Source: Dipylidium caninum
Lineage: Eukaryota; Platyhelminthes; Cestoda; Cyclophyllidea; Dipylidiidae
Direction of reading: 5' to 3'
DNA length: 64,000 nucleotides
NCBI GenBank assembly: GCA_017562135.1
Contig: QEYB01001657.1
Coordinates: 62,001-126,000 of the forward strand
Part shown: in pieces, positions 1 to 24,094 of the stretch
Layout: the number at the start of each line of letters is the position of its first letter
How positions within the stretch are numbered: the first letter of the stretch is position 1
Translations under genes and position numbers: made by a program
The notes under the pieces: generated by a model
The model's input: the letters and a program-made list of their open reading frames with translations, nothing else
Told to the model about the DNA's origin: nothing
Database searches by the model: none

Positions 1-841
1 AATAAAATATGGCATCACCTACTAGCCATCATAGAGGTTCGCAAATTTCTAAAAAAACTATGATATTTAATGAAAGCGACCCCTGCCCAGAGGGTAGTTG
101 ACTTAAACTTAAACCTTAAATAAGTCCGATTAAAAGATGAAGAAAATTTTCAAGCCAATGACGAATTAAAATTGACTTGACTATAGCCATTTAATAAATG
201 TAGCATCGGGAACACACTGAGGGTGCCTTGTCTGTTCTTAAGCGCCTTGGTTGGGGAGCATAAGGACACGACGGTGGTGACCAAGGCGCGGGACTCGGCT
301 GGACGCCTGGCACAAGGCCAGGCGACGACGGGCCTAATAATCGCACATGCCCTGACGCATGTCACACGAATTTGACCATCCGAAGTGCCACTAACTAAGC
401 CTTTTCACAGATGCCTTGCCTCCCCCCCCCAGACTTTGGAATTGAAAACAATTAACAAGCCGTCTTAACTCATCACGCTGCAACGTTTGGTAAACTCAAC
501 TGGTTAACTAAACAGTACAAGTGGATTCGTCCTAGACTTGTTTTTCTGCTAACGAACTGGGATTTGCTCTTCGTGTTCTCCTGATTATAGCGAATATAAG
601 AAAGTGAATTTATCGTCTATGTAAAGTTTTGTAATGGATAAAGTCATACCCTAATAACGCAGAAGAATAGCGGACTTCTAAGTCCTTATTTTATTCCCGT
701 TGACACATTGCAATATGGTCGGATGCTTTTAACTAAATTATTCAGATACCTTGTGCCGCAATAAAATATCAAGACCTACAAGTACCAAATTGCTTGAGGG
801 AAAAGATTGACACTTCGGAAATTTCATGAAACAAAACTTAT
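1..841. other. AT-rich non-coding stretch downstream of the Miro gene
   Basis: No exon with splice signals or recognisable protein similarity is visible here. It holds a short poly-C run (about 422-430). The missing C-terminal part of Miro, including its membrane anchor, would be expected on the minus strand in or beyond this stretch, but I could not find it. A 71-codon open frame at 150-365 on the minus strand has no supporting signal. Confidence 0.5.
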
Positions 842-12890
<12,049 letters not shown>

Positions 12891-15685
12891 AAGGCATCCA
12901 CAAAGCCGGAGACGGAGGCTGGTTCTTTCAAAGTTTCCGGGCTGTCGACAATTAATTAAAAATAAAGTATTCCAACGGGCAGCGTTAAAAAGTGAGGACG
13001 ATGAGTTTAAAATGCGTCACTTCAGACCAACCGCAAAGAACACAAAGATATTGAAGATACGGCTAAACCCGCAAACTTAGAACGTCCTCTGTAATTTATC
13101 CCTTAGCCATATCTCTTGTATGAGCATTATATTTTCGAACAAAGAATAGTGGCAAATATAAACCGAGGTCATTACGCCGAAGACGGCGTGTTGAATTTTT
13201 AGGCCTGCTACTACAACTCCAAACTGATATCCCCTAAAATATCTTACTACTTAGAAGGATAATTATCCATTCTCTTTTACTTTCCACTGATAGATCTTGC
13301 TCCACTGAATGCAATTCCTGACCCCCTGACTATCTGAAGAGTGTACGGCCCTCGTGAATACTTGTCATGAACACTTTGAGAACATTTTTACCACGAAAGA
13401 CTCGTCACAACGAATATGAGACAGAACATAATCAAAGGAACATTGGCGATGTAATTTACTCGGCCGAGGAAGCTTAATACGGTGAATATAAACACAATTA
13501 CAAAACAGCGTCTCCTACCCCACCAGTGGCTGGTTGCAATAGAGCGCCATGCGTCAATCTCTTGTTACTTTTTTACGTACCTCCAAGATGTTGAATTGAG
13601 ACGGTTATTTGTTAAGAAAGCGGTCCATTGTCTTGCGAGTGCCTAAGGTTTTTCTTTGTGATTATTGGAGATTTATAATCCAATTGCAATTGACTGGCAG
13701 ATCCCTCAGAAACGCTAACTTTTGTGCCTTTATATAATATCGAAGGCATTTTCTGATATGGTATGCACAGGGTCACCCTATTGCTTTTGGTTTTCAACTG
13801 AACTGTATTGAGAGGGGAAAAGACCTTTCGCCATAATAAGTCCTTTGCACAAATCACCCGCTTTTGAAGTCAAACCGACTCTTTTAATGTGCTAAACTGG
13901 TGTGCACAGAAGTAATGCTGACGGATCTCAAGGCCTCTTCCTTGTGGTTGTTTCTAAAGGTGGTAAAATGCCTGATTGTCATATATAACGCTAGAGAAAA
14001 CTCTTTCAACTAAGATGGTAGTTTTTTTAGGCGGCTTTCTAACTCACTTGCAGCTTTACATGCGTTAGGGTATGATTTATTTTTGTATTTTGATGCCCTC
14101 AAATTACCGTCTTCGTGAAGGCAACTCCCATAAACCCCTATCCGAACTACCAAATTAGAAGAATTATCTTTCGATCAAAGAAGTTGTACGGCTTTTACAA
14201 TGTTCCACGTTTGGTTAACGATGTAGGCCCTTACTGGGTACACTCTTTCATCTTGCACGGATTAGTATGGTGTCGGGGGATCTTCCGACGTGCAACAGCC
14301 CGTTATAGAAAAGAATCACTTAATACAAGGGGAGGTTGTCCACATGCACATAACTGATGTTTAATTGCTTTACCGTAGAGAAAATAAGTGCTGATGGGCT
14401 ACATTAGGAAAACAGCCTTATTCTCCCGCGTGTGACATTATCAGTTTCCCAAGATTATAATCATTTAACCATAAAGCAATCCAGTACGGTTTTACTAGAT
14501 GTAATGTCGGTTTATCAGCCTTTCCTGACTTCTCAGTGTCCAGAACATACAATCTTTTCCATAGGAACCAAGACAGGGTTTGCTAACAATGGCAGGCTTG
14601 TGTAAGAGGCTCCTGAGCTTAGTAATACAGGTAATCATTACACATTAAAGTGAATACTAGTGAATGAAAAGCGCGTAGAAGTAATTCCCCAAGAAGTAGC
14701 CCAAATGCGATACGGGATGCTTCCATTTAAGCAATCAGTAGTGTCGGTTAGTATGAAATAATTTGCCGTGGTCCGTATGAAATAAAGGCTTAATAATGTA
14801 ATAAATAAACTGCGATGGAAGGTGGTCATTCACAGTACATGTATTGCGGTTATCACGGTCCGCGTTATGTAAAGCTACTACCTGAATGAAAATTCAAAAT
14901 AATCAGGTCATACGAAGTCATAAGTAGATCAGTGGACGTAAATCTATTAACGCTGTGGCTAATGAAAATAGCGGGAATTCTCACGACACTCTGCCTTGTG
15001 AAGCAGACCATGGATGACCCATCGCAAAAAACGAGCTACCGCGGTAGATGGGACTAGACTTTGGCCAGGCTACGGGGGAAATCTGACTCCTGTGATGCAG
15101 TCGATTTATGGTTAAATCCCACTGCCACCCAAATATTCGTTAATATTATTTTCGTTTACCTACCTACGTCATAGACCCTATTAATGCAGTAAGGCGTCCA
15201 AGTGCGAAATAAAAGCTGAAACATGGCTAAACGAAACACTCCTTCCACCGTGAAAGCAAACAACAGAGACTCTTCTCTGTCGTTCGAAATTCTCTGACCA
15301 TTTAAAGTCGCCACTTCGATTATATCAACGGGCGGATGACCCCACGTTAGCCCACAGCCTTCTTTCCTCGTGTCATCCTAGGAACGCTGTGAATCCGATT
15401 CAGACAGATACTAGTTTTCTCTGTATAAACGTCAGAATGAGTTATAATTAAAACGATTCCACTCCTACTAGTGTAGTAAAGCATTTGCGAATTGGAAATA
15501 AAGGATGTTTTCAGCGTTTAGACGACTGTTTTATCAATTGTCTGTTCTGTTGAGGAAAGTGGTGCTGCCCCTTTAAGTATTTACACAGACAAGTGCGATA
15601 GTTGTGCGGTTTTGTAAGACTCGTGACCAGTGTTACTTTTACGCCGAAAACAGAATACGCGGTTTAAACAGCCTTTGCTACCTAC
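12891..15685. other. Intergenic, nothing assignable
   Basis: This stretch lies upstream of Miro. It must contain the Miro promoter and 5' UTR, but no motif stands out by eye. Short frames at 13612-13857, 14115-14357 and 14638-14829 lack splice context or recognisable domains. An exon joining to 15686-15855 may lie here. Confidence 0.4.
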
Positions 15686-16769
15686 CGCACCATCGAGACA
15701 GGGGATAATAAGCGAGGATCCTGACACTTAAGCACGTCCCTCTGCACGAGTGCGCAAAGTAGACCCATATCATAATAGGCGTCGCCATGGCTTAAATTTT
15801 GCCACAAATACTGCCATTTTATTTTGTACGAGGTTCTGAGGCTCGTGTCAATTGGCTGCAGAGATGTCATGCGTGCGTATGATGTTCAATGATGAGCTAG
15901 TTTGATGTGAATTAACCGATTTAGGGTGTGCCACAGCAAAAGGTGCTCCTCCCACACTTGCCAAACAGAAATTAAAGCAAATGCAAAGGCAACATATCGG
16001 AAGTATTATACGAAAGCATAGTGCGTGTTGCGAATTTAATGCGAAAGGTTAAATCATGGGCCTAATGTCATTCATCTGACACAACAGCACACAACTCATC
16101 AAAGCACGGTCCTATCGCTGCCATTTTAGTCTTATAAAATAGTTGGGTATTTGAGTGCAAGTTGAAAACATCCAAGGCGAAAACGATGCTCAGCGGAGAT
16201 GCGCACCCAGCAAGCCTAATCGAACAAGGTCATAGTACTGTTGTCAAGTGCTAGCAGGCCACTGTTGCCCAAATGACGCAATTGGCGTTTGACCTCATAT
16301 GATGGGCAACCATAAGGGATATGCTCACAATTTTGCACCATAAAAACCACGTTTAGATTAAAATCCTGGCTTCACATAGAATTTACGTAGATCAAAGCCA
16401 TGCGACGTCACAGTTGTCAAGAACGACTGACGAGACGTTGAAAAAGACATAGACGGCAGTGACACCTCACCGATATCTGTGAAGCACATATACAAGGCTA
16501 CGGCCGGACACGATAGATGCAACGCCCTGGCTTGTGGGCTCAGCAGTATCCAGTCTCCACGAACTTCATTAAGAAAATCAACTCCCAACCACCTCTCCCC
16601 CCCATTTGTCACACATAAGATTCTCAGAGGGTGATATTCAAACTTGTCATAATACTGTAAAAATCGTAAGAAATGGTATCTCCATATCATTTATTTATTA
16701 CACAAAAAACACCGACCTGCCACATCATTTGCTTCAAGACCGAGCAAATGATCGTCACCTGATACAGCT
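15686..16769 (-). CDS. Unassigned spliced exons (partial gene)
   Basis: Three exon-like segments on the minus strand carry good splice sites: 16717-16769, 16387-16654 (acceptor ttttacag, donor CTAC|GTAAAT) and 15686-15855 (acceptor tctctgcag, donor TGCG|GTAGGT). The middle one reads YYDKFEYHPLRILCVTNGG and on through about 89 residues. The last one reads through WQYLWQNLSHGDAYYDMG. The first two phase together. The third does not join directly in frame, so an exon is missing or one of these is wrong. I do not recognise the product. The middle segment has a faint resemblance to the second half of an extended Tudor domain (a LLSP-QARAL-LSCP-like run), which is not enough to name it. Start and stop are unknown. 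Confidence 0.35.
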
Positions 16770-17256
16770 CTGACAATTTCATTATATGTAAATGTCGATC
16801 AGAGAAATACGACTAGCGTTAACATTCTTAAAATCAGGAGTTCGATAAAAGACGTTATAATGCCAATGAGAATAACCTCATGGCACACAGGGATCAGACC
16901 GTTAATACTAAGAAATCTCCACTCACGGGAGACCCTTATCGATGAAAAGACATGTACGGGTGATCCTATCACGTTAAAAGGGAACGCATTCTGCAAACAA
17001 AACGGGTGCCGTAGACGTTTACACATAAAAAATATTCCCTAAGTATTAGAATCAGCGTCAAAAACTTTACCATAATGTGCAAGCTGAATAACGTAAGGAT
17101 ATCGAAAACGAAGTGGAAACCAGGCATAAATATATTACCGCTACGCCATCAATAAAATTGGGGAAGTGCAATACAAAAGGAAATGAGAGCGAATAAATAC
17201 AGGGAAAATGGAGCATGATGCACCAGCGGAAGTACAAAGTTGTGGTTCAAGAAGTC

Positions 17257-18782
17257 TCAATTGTCCAACTCATCTCGTGGATAAATACGCAAGAGCTTCG
17301 GCTTTTCCCACGAGAACTCCTTTCGGCCAAAATGTCCATAAGCTGCCGTCCTCTGAAAGATTGGTGACTGCAGATCTAACTCCCTATAATACGAGAAAGT
17401 CGGTGAAATGTAGAGGCAGAAAAACAACACATACCTAATGATGACACCCGGTCGAAGATCAAAGTTCTCATTGACAATCCTCAAGAGTTCCGAATCAGGC
17501 ATTTTACCAGTCCCATAGCTGTCCACATAAACAGCCAAGGGCTCAGCTATACCGATGGCGTATGAAAGTTGGACAAGAACTCTTCGACATAAACCGGCCT
17601 TAACAAGCGACTTAGCCACCCACCTGGCGGCGTAAGCAGCCGACCTGTCGACTTTGGAGCAGTCCTTACCTGAGAAAGCTCCCCCACCATGAGCTCCCCA
17701 ACCGCCATATGTGTCGACGATTATCTTTCGTCCTGGAAAAAGTGTAGACAATCAGCAAGTTACTGATTTAGAGAAGCAGTAATGTCCAAAGCAAACGTAC
17801 CAGTGAGACCAGCATCAGATTGGGGACCACCGATAACGAAACGGCCGGATGGATTTATATGATAAATAGTGTCCTTGTCTAGCAGGCGAGAAGGGATAAC
17901 CTGACGAACGACATGTTCCATAACCTCTGTCCGCAATCTTTCTAAGCTAACGTATTGATCGTGTTGAATCGAAATGACAACAGTATGGACACGAAGCGGA
18001 ACACAGGCGCCCTCCTCCTTTGTGTATTCGACGGTAACCTAAAAGTTACAATTTGTTCCTCGCTTTGAAATTAGCTCAAGTAGGTGGGAAAGGAAAATTG
18101 TACAAAAATATCCGTAACACACTTGAGACTTCGAATCGGGGCGAGCCCATGGAAGAGTTCCATCACGGCGACATATCGCAAGTCGTTCGTTGAGCGCATG
18201 AGCGAGGACGATGGTTAAGGGCATGCATTCCTCTGTTTCGTCAGTAGCGTAACCAAACATTAAACCCTGAATTACAAGAGTTAAATTAGCAGATATAAGT
18301 AACGTCAAGAAGAGCAGAAACCTGATCTCCGGCTGCCAATTCTTCCATTGATTTACCCTCATGGACACACTGGGCAATATCGGGACTTTGCTGTTCGATT
18401 GCCGTAAGTACATTACAGGTTTTATAATCAAAACCCTTGCGAGAATCGTCGTAGCCGATCCTTTCGATAACGCGACGGATGACAGATTGAAAGTCGATGG
18501 TAGCTCTTGAGGATATCTCACCACCGATGAGAATCATACCAGTCTTAGTAAACGTTTCTGAGAAAGTAGTATTCTCAAGTCATCTTACCACATGCTACTT
18601 TCGAGTTTGGATCAAGCTTTAGGTATTCGTCTAGAATGGCGTCACTGACCTGGTCACAAATTTTGTCTAAACGTAGAACTTCATTGCACTATTTTACCTG
18701 GATGACCCTCACCGACAGACTCGGAGGTGAAGAGAAACGTTTCTCTGCCTTCATCACCATTGGCGGTATTTGAAACAGACAT
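17257..18782 (-). CDS. MAT2A: S-adenosylmethionine synthetase (methionine adenosyltransferase)
   Basis: This enzyme makes S-adenosylmethionine from methionine and ATP in the cytosol. Seven exons: 18698-18782, 18589-18666, 18322-18557, 18123-18266, 17801-18038, 17435-17732 and 17257-17383. They total 1206 nt, so 401 residues plus stop, the usual length of eukaryotic MAT. The start is [20 protein letters not shown], followed by the ATP-site motif VGEGHPDKICDQ, signature 1 ([16 protein letters not shown]), [20 protein letters not shown], and signature 2 (GGGAFSGKD) with [12 protein letters not shown]. The C-terminus is [10 protein letters not shown]. All junctions are GT-AG and phase without conflict, and no defect is visible. 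Paralogue choice (MAT1A or MAT2A) is not resolvable in an invertebrate; the symbol is by family. Confidence 0.97.
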
Positions 18783-20746
18783 ATTGAAAATAAAAAACTT
18801 CTGAGGACGCGGGCGAATCGGGGAAAACCGGACGTCACAATAGCGGCATGGACGACGCTCTTGAAAGTGGGAATAGTGCTACCCAAAGCGAAGACATTAA
18901 ACAAACAGTCCTCCAAATGTTTAGTAATTATTCTTTTCTAAGCGATATATAAAGATAACTAGCTACTATAACTGGTGTTTAAATTTAATTTTTTTGGCGT
19001 AATTGGCGTTGAATTGGAATATGTGAGTGAAATTAGACTTGAGGACAAAATTCATGACATCCAGTCATTAACAATGGCATAGACTAGTCCTATCAGTACA
19101 CTAGCCTAGAGCAAAGTCGCTACGGAGCGCTAATATTCAACATTTTTGGGTTTACATCCTTATATTATCGTCCGCTTATAAAATTCACTAGCGTTCACAG
19201 GCCAAGCCTGAGTTTGAGATCCTCTCATCTCTTATGTCTCATAAACTTTGTCATAGGACACTGATACTGTGTAGATGTAGCACGCGCCATACTTTAATCT
19301 TTTCAACTTTGATCTAAAGGTGCACATCTATTACCAAACGCTATAGTCTGGTATTGACAAATGTGAAACAGAGTTACAGGTGAAATAGGCCGCCAATGAT
19401 TTACGTATGAGTCTCAGCAGCTTAAGCTTAAAAAAATACATCACGTCGTTTAAAAAACAACCTCCAAAAGGGAAAGGCCATTAAGCAATTCTTTGAATGT
19501 AGAGTTAGATTTTACTAAATATAGCATCAACTAGAACAAAAGGACGACACCTACGGTTGTGCACACTGTGACCACACTGGACAGCTTCTTCTAATGTCTC
19601 TTATTCCTCACTTCCATCCGATGCAACAATATATTATTTGTGGTTACTGATTAAACTAAAATTCCACACCGCTGGTGGTGAACATAAAATCTTATCGTGG
19701 TTTTCGATTAAATTTGAAAGACAGTTCTGTGTCTTGTATCTTTTATCCCCGCGTATTCGATGTCGATTCCGATGTGCCTAACCACTCTTGAAGAAACCCA
19801 GATTCCGACTGGAAGCTTCATAATCTTGGAGTTTGTTTCACGGTAATAACTGCGTTTGACATTGATTTCTGTGTGCAGTAGACTTTTGGGTCTGCAAGTA
19901 TGTTCTCTAATTTTACTTTATTGAATGCACTACTTTCAGACTTAGTATGAAAATATGTGGCTGTAATTACAGCTTATGTGTCCTTCAACGTCAGTGAATT
20001 GAGTCAATATCTTGCCACGAACATAGCAAGAGGGATTGTAACTATCTTTAAAATAAAGCTGATTTCAAATAACTTCAGAAAAAGTTTTGAGATACTCGAG
20101 ATTATTACTAATATAAAAGGAAGGATTGAGGTACCTTTTTGTAATCCTCCGTTTCCTTTCGAAACCCAATAAATCTTCCATAATTGGTGTAAATTGGAGG
20201 CTCAATCGAGGGGATTGCAGTTATTTACAATGAATTTCAGGCAAAATTGCCGCAACATATGAATCATCTAGGAAACATTCGGTGTATGGTGCGTGGCATT
20301 TTCATTTAAAATGTCTATAAATTCATTCCTTATAGCAACAGGCCATCAAATATAGGTACTTCGAACACGAGGTATCACATATAATTGTTTTAAGTGCTTT
20401 ACCTTCGCAGAATAAGTCGAATTGTCATTTTTATCGCGACATGATTTCGTGCTATGGTGTTTTACATATAAATAATATGTGAAGCTAAACTTAGAGCACC
20501 TGAATTTTCAGTTAAACAAAGGCGTTTTGAGATGTTGTTAGTTAATTTATCGGAGGCGAAATTGACGGCGCCTAATACGCTATGTGCACGTGTGGTGTGG
20601 TGTCGGTGGTGGGGTGCTGTTTTGATTTGGAGGATGCCGTGCATTTTATAATAAAGAATGGTTATTCGAGAGTAGGGCCTGAATACTAAACTATGCCCTA
20701 GTATAGATTGGTCTTCAATTTCCTCCGGACCTTTTATGTGCTTCAG
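18783..20746. promoter_or_regulatory. Divergent upstream region of MAT and DPH2
   Basis: About 2 kb lies between the MAT start codon (minus) and the first DPH2 exon I can see (plus). It must hold both promoters and the missing 5' exon or exons of DPH2. The conserved DPH2 N-terminal strand (an LQFPD-like motif) was not found on the plus strand here. A 71-codon frame at 19957-20172 has no similarity I recognise. The sequence is AT-rich with no clear core promoter motif. Confidence 0.4.
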
Positions 20747-22563
20747 TTGATATATACGACGAAATCAGCAGACGGACCTCGGCTTCAGTCGTTATCCTTG
20801 GCGATACTCCATACAGCAATTGTTGTGTAGATGAGTTGGCCGGCAAAAGATGGGGCGTTGATGCCATCATTCACTTTGGAAATGCATGCTTAACTGAATC
20901 GACAGGAAAAGTGGGCGTGTTTTATGCATTTGGCGACCTTCCTTGTTTCCCCACCCCCAATATTTTCAAAGAAATAAGAGCCAAAATTATGAAACATATT
21001 ACTCCTTTTAAGTTGACACTCTTCTTTTACGATTTTCGCTGTCGAAGCACGGCGAAAAAGTTGGCTGACGAGCTTGTCTCAAGTGGTATTGACCTTGTCT
21101 TTTCGGAGCCTGCTTTACCTGGCAGCTATGCCAAGGCACACTCCTCAATTTTCAAACACGCAGGAAGAGTTTTCGATCTCACGGACAAATCTAAGTCTCC
21201 TGAGTGTCTTCTTTACTTGGGTGATTGTGATTCGGCTTTTTACCGTATTCTTGTCAGTTTGAAGAAGCCTACACTGTGAAAGCCTTTACAGTTGATCCTA
21301 CAACAGGAGATGTTGCTCCTGCCTCGAAATCTGCTTCGAATTTTCTTCGCAGACGATTTTTCCTAATGGAAAAGGTGAAATCGGCTAAAAGAATCGGGAT
21401 TTTGGTATGTAAGGGATGTATTTGCAGCCGCTCAAAAATTACCATGGACAAAATTTTAAGGGTTCATAGTATCACTATGAGGGAGTGGAATATTACTTTC
21501 ATACTGAACTCTAGTTTGCTTAAAGCACTAATTAATACTGTTTACTTCAAAACCTGTTAAATCGTTTCTTGTAGATGGGTACCCTCTCGGTTTCGCGTTA
21601 TCGTGACATCGTTGCACGATTGACACGCCTTCTTCAGCGTGCGAGGAAGCCCTACACAACTGTGGTTATAGGCCGTATAAACGAGGCGAAGCTGATGAAC
21701 CTCCCTGATCTGGATGCTTTCGTTTTGATCGCCTGTCCACAAACCAGTATTTTCGATGATCCAAATCTCCCTGTTCCTATCGTTACACCTTTTGAGTTAG
21801 AGTGTGTTCTCCATGATCTCTGTGCTAGAGATGTTTTCACTCGAACACCCTCGACGTTGGAATGGTCTCTGGTTGCCCCTGGATTTCGCCGCACATATAC
21901 TTGATTCAGGTCAGATCAAAACTTGTTTCCCCAGTTTTTTTTTATATTATTTTGAAGTGCGTCGAAGATCCGCCGGCATGCATTGTTGCTAACGGCTTAA
22001 ACCATCGACGAAAAGAGACATCAATACCGTCATTTACTATCGGATGCCGGCGTACATGTTTGTTTAACTTTAGCGTATGATATCGTAATAAACTAGTATT
22101 TTTATTGCTTATGAGCGTTACTATCTATTACTTCACTATTGATTTTTAGTGACTTATTCGAATGTCAAATTTTATCTAACTAGCATCTTTTTTACCCTAC
22201 GTTCTACCTCTTTCTTACTACTTCCGCATTTAAAAGTACATGGGTGCAAGGCCTCTAGACCTACCTTCAGGACTCATTCATTTTATTCCTTTTACTTACA
22301 TCGCAGAATCGGGAAACTTTGTACCGGAAGACAGCGTCATTCCCACGACTAACGTGGAAGAAGAAGAAGAACCAAGGACAAACGCATTGATGGTTCGTGA
22401 TGTCGCCTCCTGGAGCCTCGCATTGGCTTGCCAGGACCTCCTCTCAGGAACTCGCGATTCCTGGCGGGGTCTGGATCCCGCGCTTGGTCAGACATCACCA
22501 CTCACTACCATTCAGCCAGGTCGTACTGGCCTTCCCACCAATTACACTGCCCTCTGTGAATGA
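20747..22563 (+). CDS. DPH2: Diphthamide biosynthesis protein 2 (DPH2), 5' end not found
   Basis: DPH2 pairs with DPH1 to transfer the 3-amino-3-carboxypropyl group of SAM to the target histidine of elongation factor 2. Exons: 20747-21404, 21575-21871 and 22237-22563 (stop at 22561-22563). Family motifs in order: SVVILGDTPYSNCCVDELAG with the conserved CC pair, DAIIHFGNACL, VGVFYAFGDLP, KSPECLLYLGDCDSAF, FLRRRFFLMEKV, RIGILMGTLSVSRY, INEAKLMNLPDLDAFVLIAC, PIVTPFELECVL, and a C-terminal SWRGLDPALGQTS tail. The first visible exon begins after an acceptor (tgcttcag) in phase 2, so an upstream exon exists. Near 21255-21262 the frame shifts. This is either a one-base error or a 44-nt intron (donor at 21221-21222, acceptor ending gaag); both restore phase. 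The last junction (21871 to 22237) is my choice because it restores the family-like YMGARPLDLPSG. Confidence 0.86.
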
Positions 22564-22648
22564 AATTGGACGTGTATATATCATCTCAAATTCCTTGCTC
22601 CAAAATTTTAATTTCTTGAAGTGGAGATGGGATATACGGTGTTGAATT

Positions 22649-22948
22649 TCATTTGTGATTTGACCCTGACAGTTGCCATATCTTGTTCTCCCTGATAGCG
22701 CTGTTAGTATCTGAGCTTTCTATACCTTTTACTGACATGTTTCCAGACTTGAATGCCATTAGTGGAGACGAAGTCTCCTGTAAGACAATGTCAACCAAAT
22801 TGGGAGAGGAAGTGGCTGCGTTGTAGGATGCGGACGAGGTCATTTTAATTTTATTGTAATAGTCACAAATGTTGACTGTGGGGTCATGGAGCAGTTGCGC
22901 CAGTAGAGAATTGTCGGGTATGCTGTGTGGGTGATCGGTGGTTGTCAT
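22649..22948 (-). CDS. Small hypothetical ORF, 99 codons
   Basis: An open frame from ATG (22948) to stop (22649), tail-to-tail with DPH2. It starts MTTTDHPHSIPDNSLLAQLL and ends KIWQLSGSNHK. It is polar, serine- and asparagine-rich, with no domain I recognise. The preceding bases (gagttcag, then GGATG) also look like a splice acceptor. It could therefore be a terminal exon, either of an unknown gene or an alternative 3' end of DNAAF1, whose last exon lies 1.1 kb upstream on the same strand. Composition looks coding; existence as a gene is uncertain. Confidence 0.38.
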   Translation of the reverse strand: MTTTDHPHSIPDNSLLAQLLHDPTVNICDYYNKIKMTSSASYNAATSSPNLVDIVLQETSSPLMAFKSGNMSVKGIESSDTNSAIRENKIWQLSGSNHK

Positions 22949-24094
22949 CCCTGAACTCAATAAACGTAAGGCAAGGAGGAAGTTACGCCATTTTCAGGCG
23001 GCTTGTTGGGATTCTACGCTTTACGAAGGGCTGGCCCCACGTAATAATCTGTCTTTTTGCGGGGCGCCACTGGGCTAAGTATGCTCAATATCGGCCAAAG
23101 GCCAACACCCTAAACGGTTCCTTTACGAGTAGTGCCATGTTTATGGAGCTTAGACAGCCCTGTCAGCGCGAAGGAACGACAAGAGATTAAAATTCATCTA
23201 TCAAAACGTCTCAATGTAAGAAAGTGTTAAGTGGGCGACAGACAAAGTTGCCTGGTAGAATTCAACTTCACATATCGCGTCCCGAAAAAGCCATTCGAGA
23301 CAAATATGGTTTTGTTGTACATTCTGTGGATGTGGCTATCTGGCAATTGTAGGCAGAAAGACCGATGGGAAAGGCAATGGGGAGGATGGTAGTTACAGGC
23401 TCTCCATGGTGAAAAGGCATAGTTAAACTCTAGCTGTGGTCCCGCTTAGCAACCTTTCCTGGTTGCCTTCGTTCCCATCGATGTAGTCCTATCAGATTAC
23501 AGTGAACTTTAGCTAGTTATCACTTGCTACTTTCCTTTATATCGACTACTAAAAGCGGGGTACTGCAATTTTTCCCCTTTCAATTCCCAAGTAGTTTTCC
23601 ATCAACAAGACGGTTTCACCTGTAGTTAATAAGTCATCGCATTACTGCTCGGCTGTCTGTTAGATTCTGTGAATTTTGCCAAATTTTAAGAAGGTTGTCT
23701 GTTTTAACAATTGCAATGACCCTTTTTAACCTTTTTCGCCGAAACTCATCATCAATATTTTACTTCCGCTTCCCAATACCCCTACCTTCCATGATCACAA
23801 ATATGTCTGAAAAAGTGAGCTTCTTGGCTATTAAACACACTGTGCCCGTGTCAAAAGTCGAAACCTCGGGGTTTTTGACAAGTTACTTCGGCGTTTGGAG
23901 AATTGAGAAGGACTATGGGACTAATGAGGAGGATAACCCGGCATGCCGGAGATGATGTTGAAATCTGGGTATTGAACACACCGGGTGGATGGATGGGAAA
24001 AGGGCCGCCATAGTTGTACACGTGGCCACTGTCACGTAGTCTTCACCTCTGCTGTAATAAATTTTACAAAGAGTGTTAAAACACTAACAAGTTT

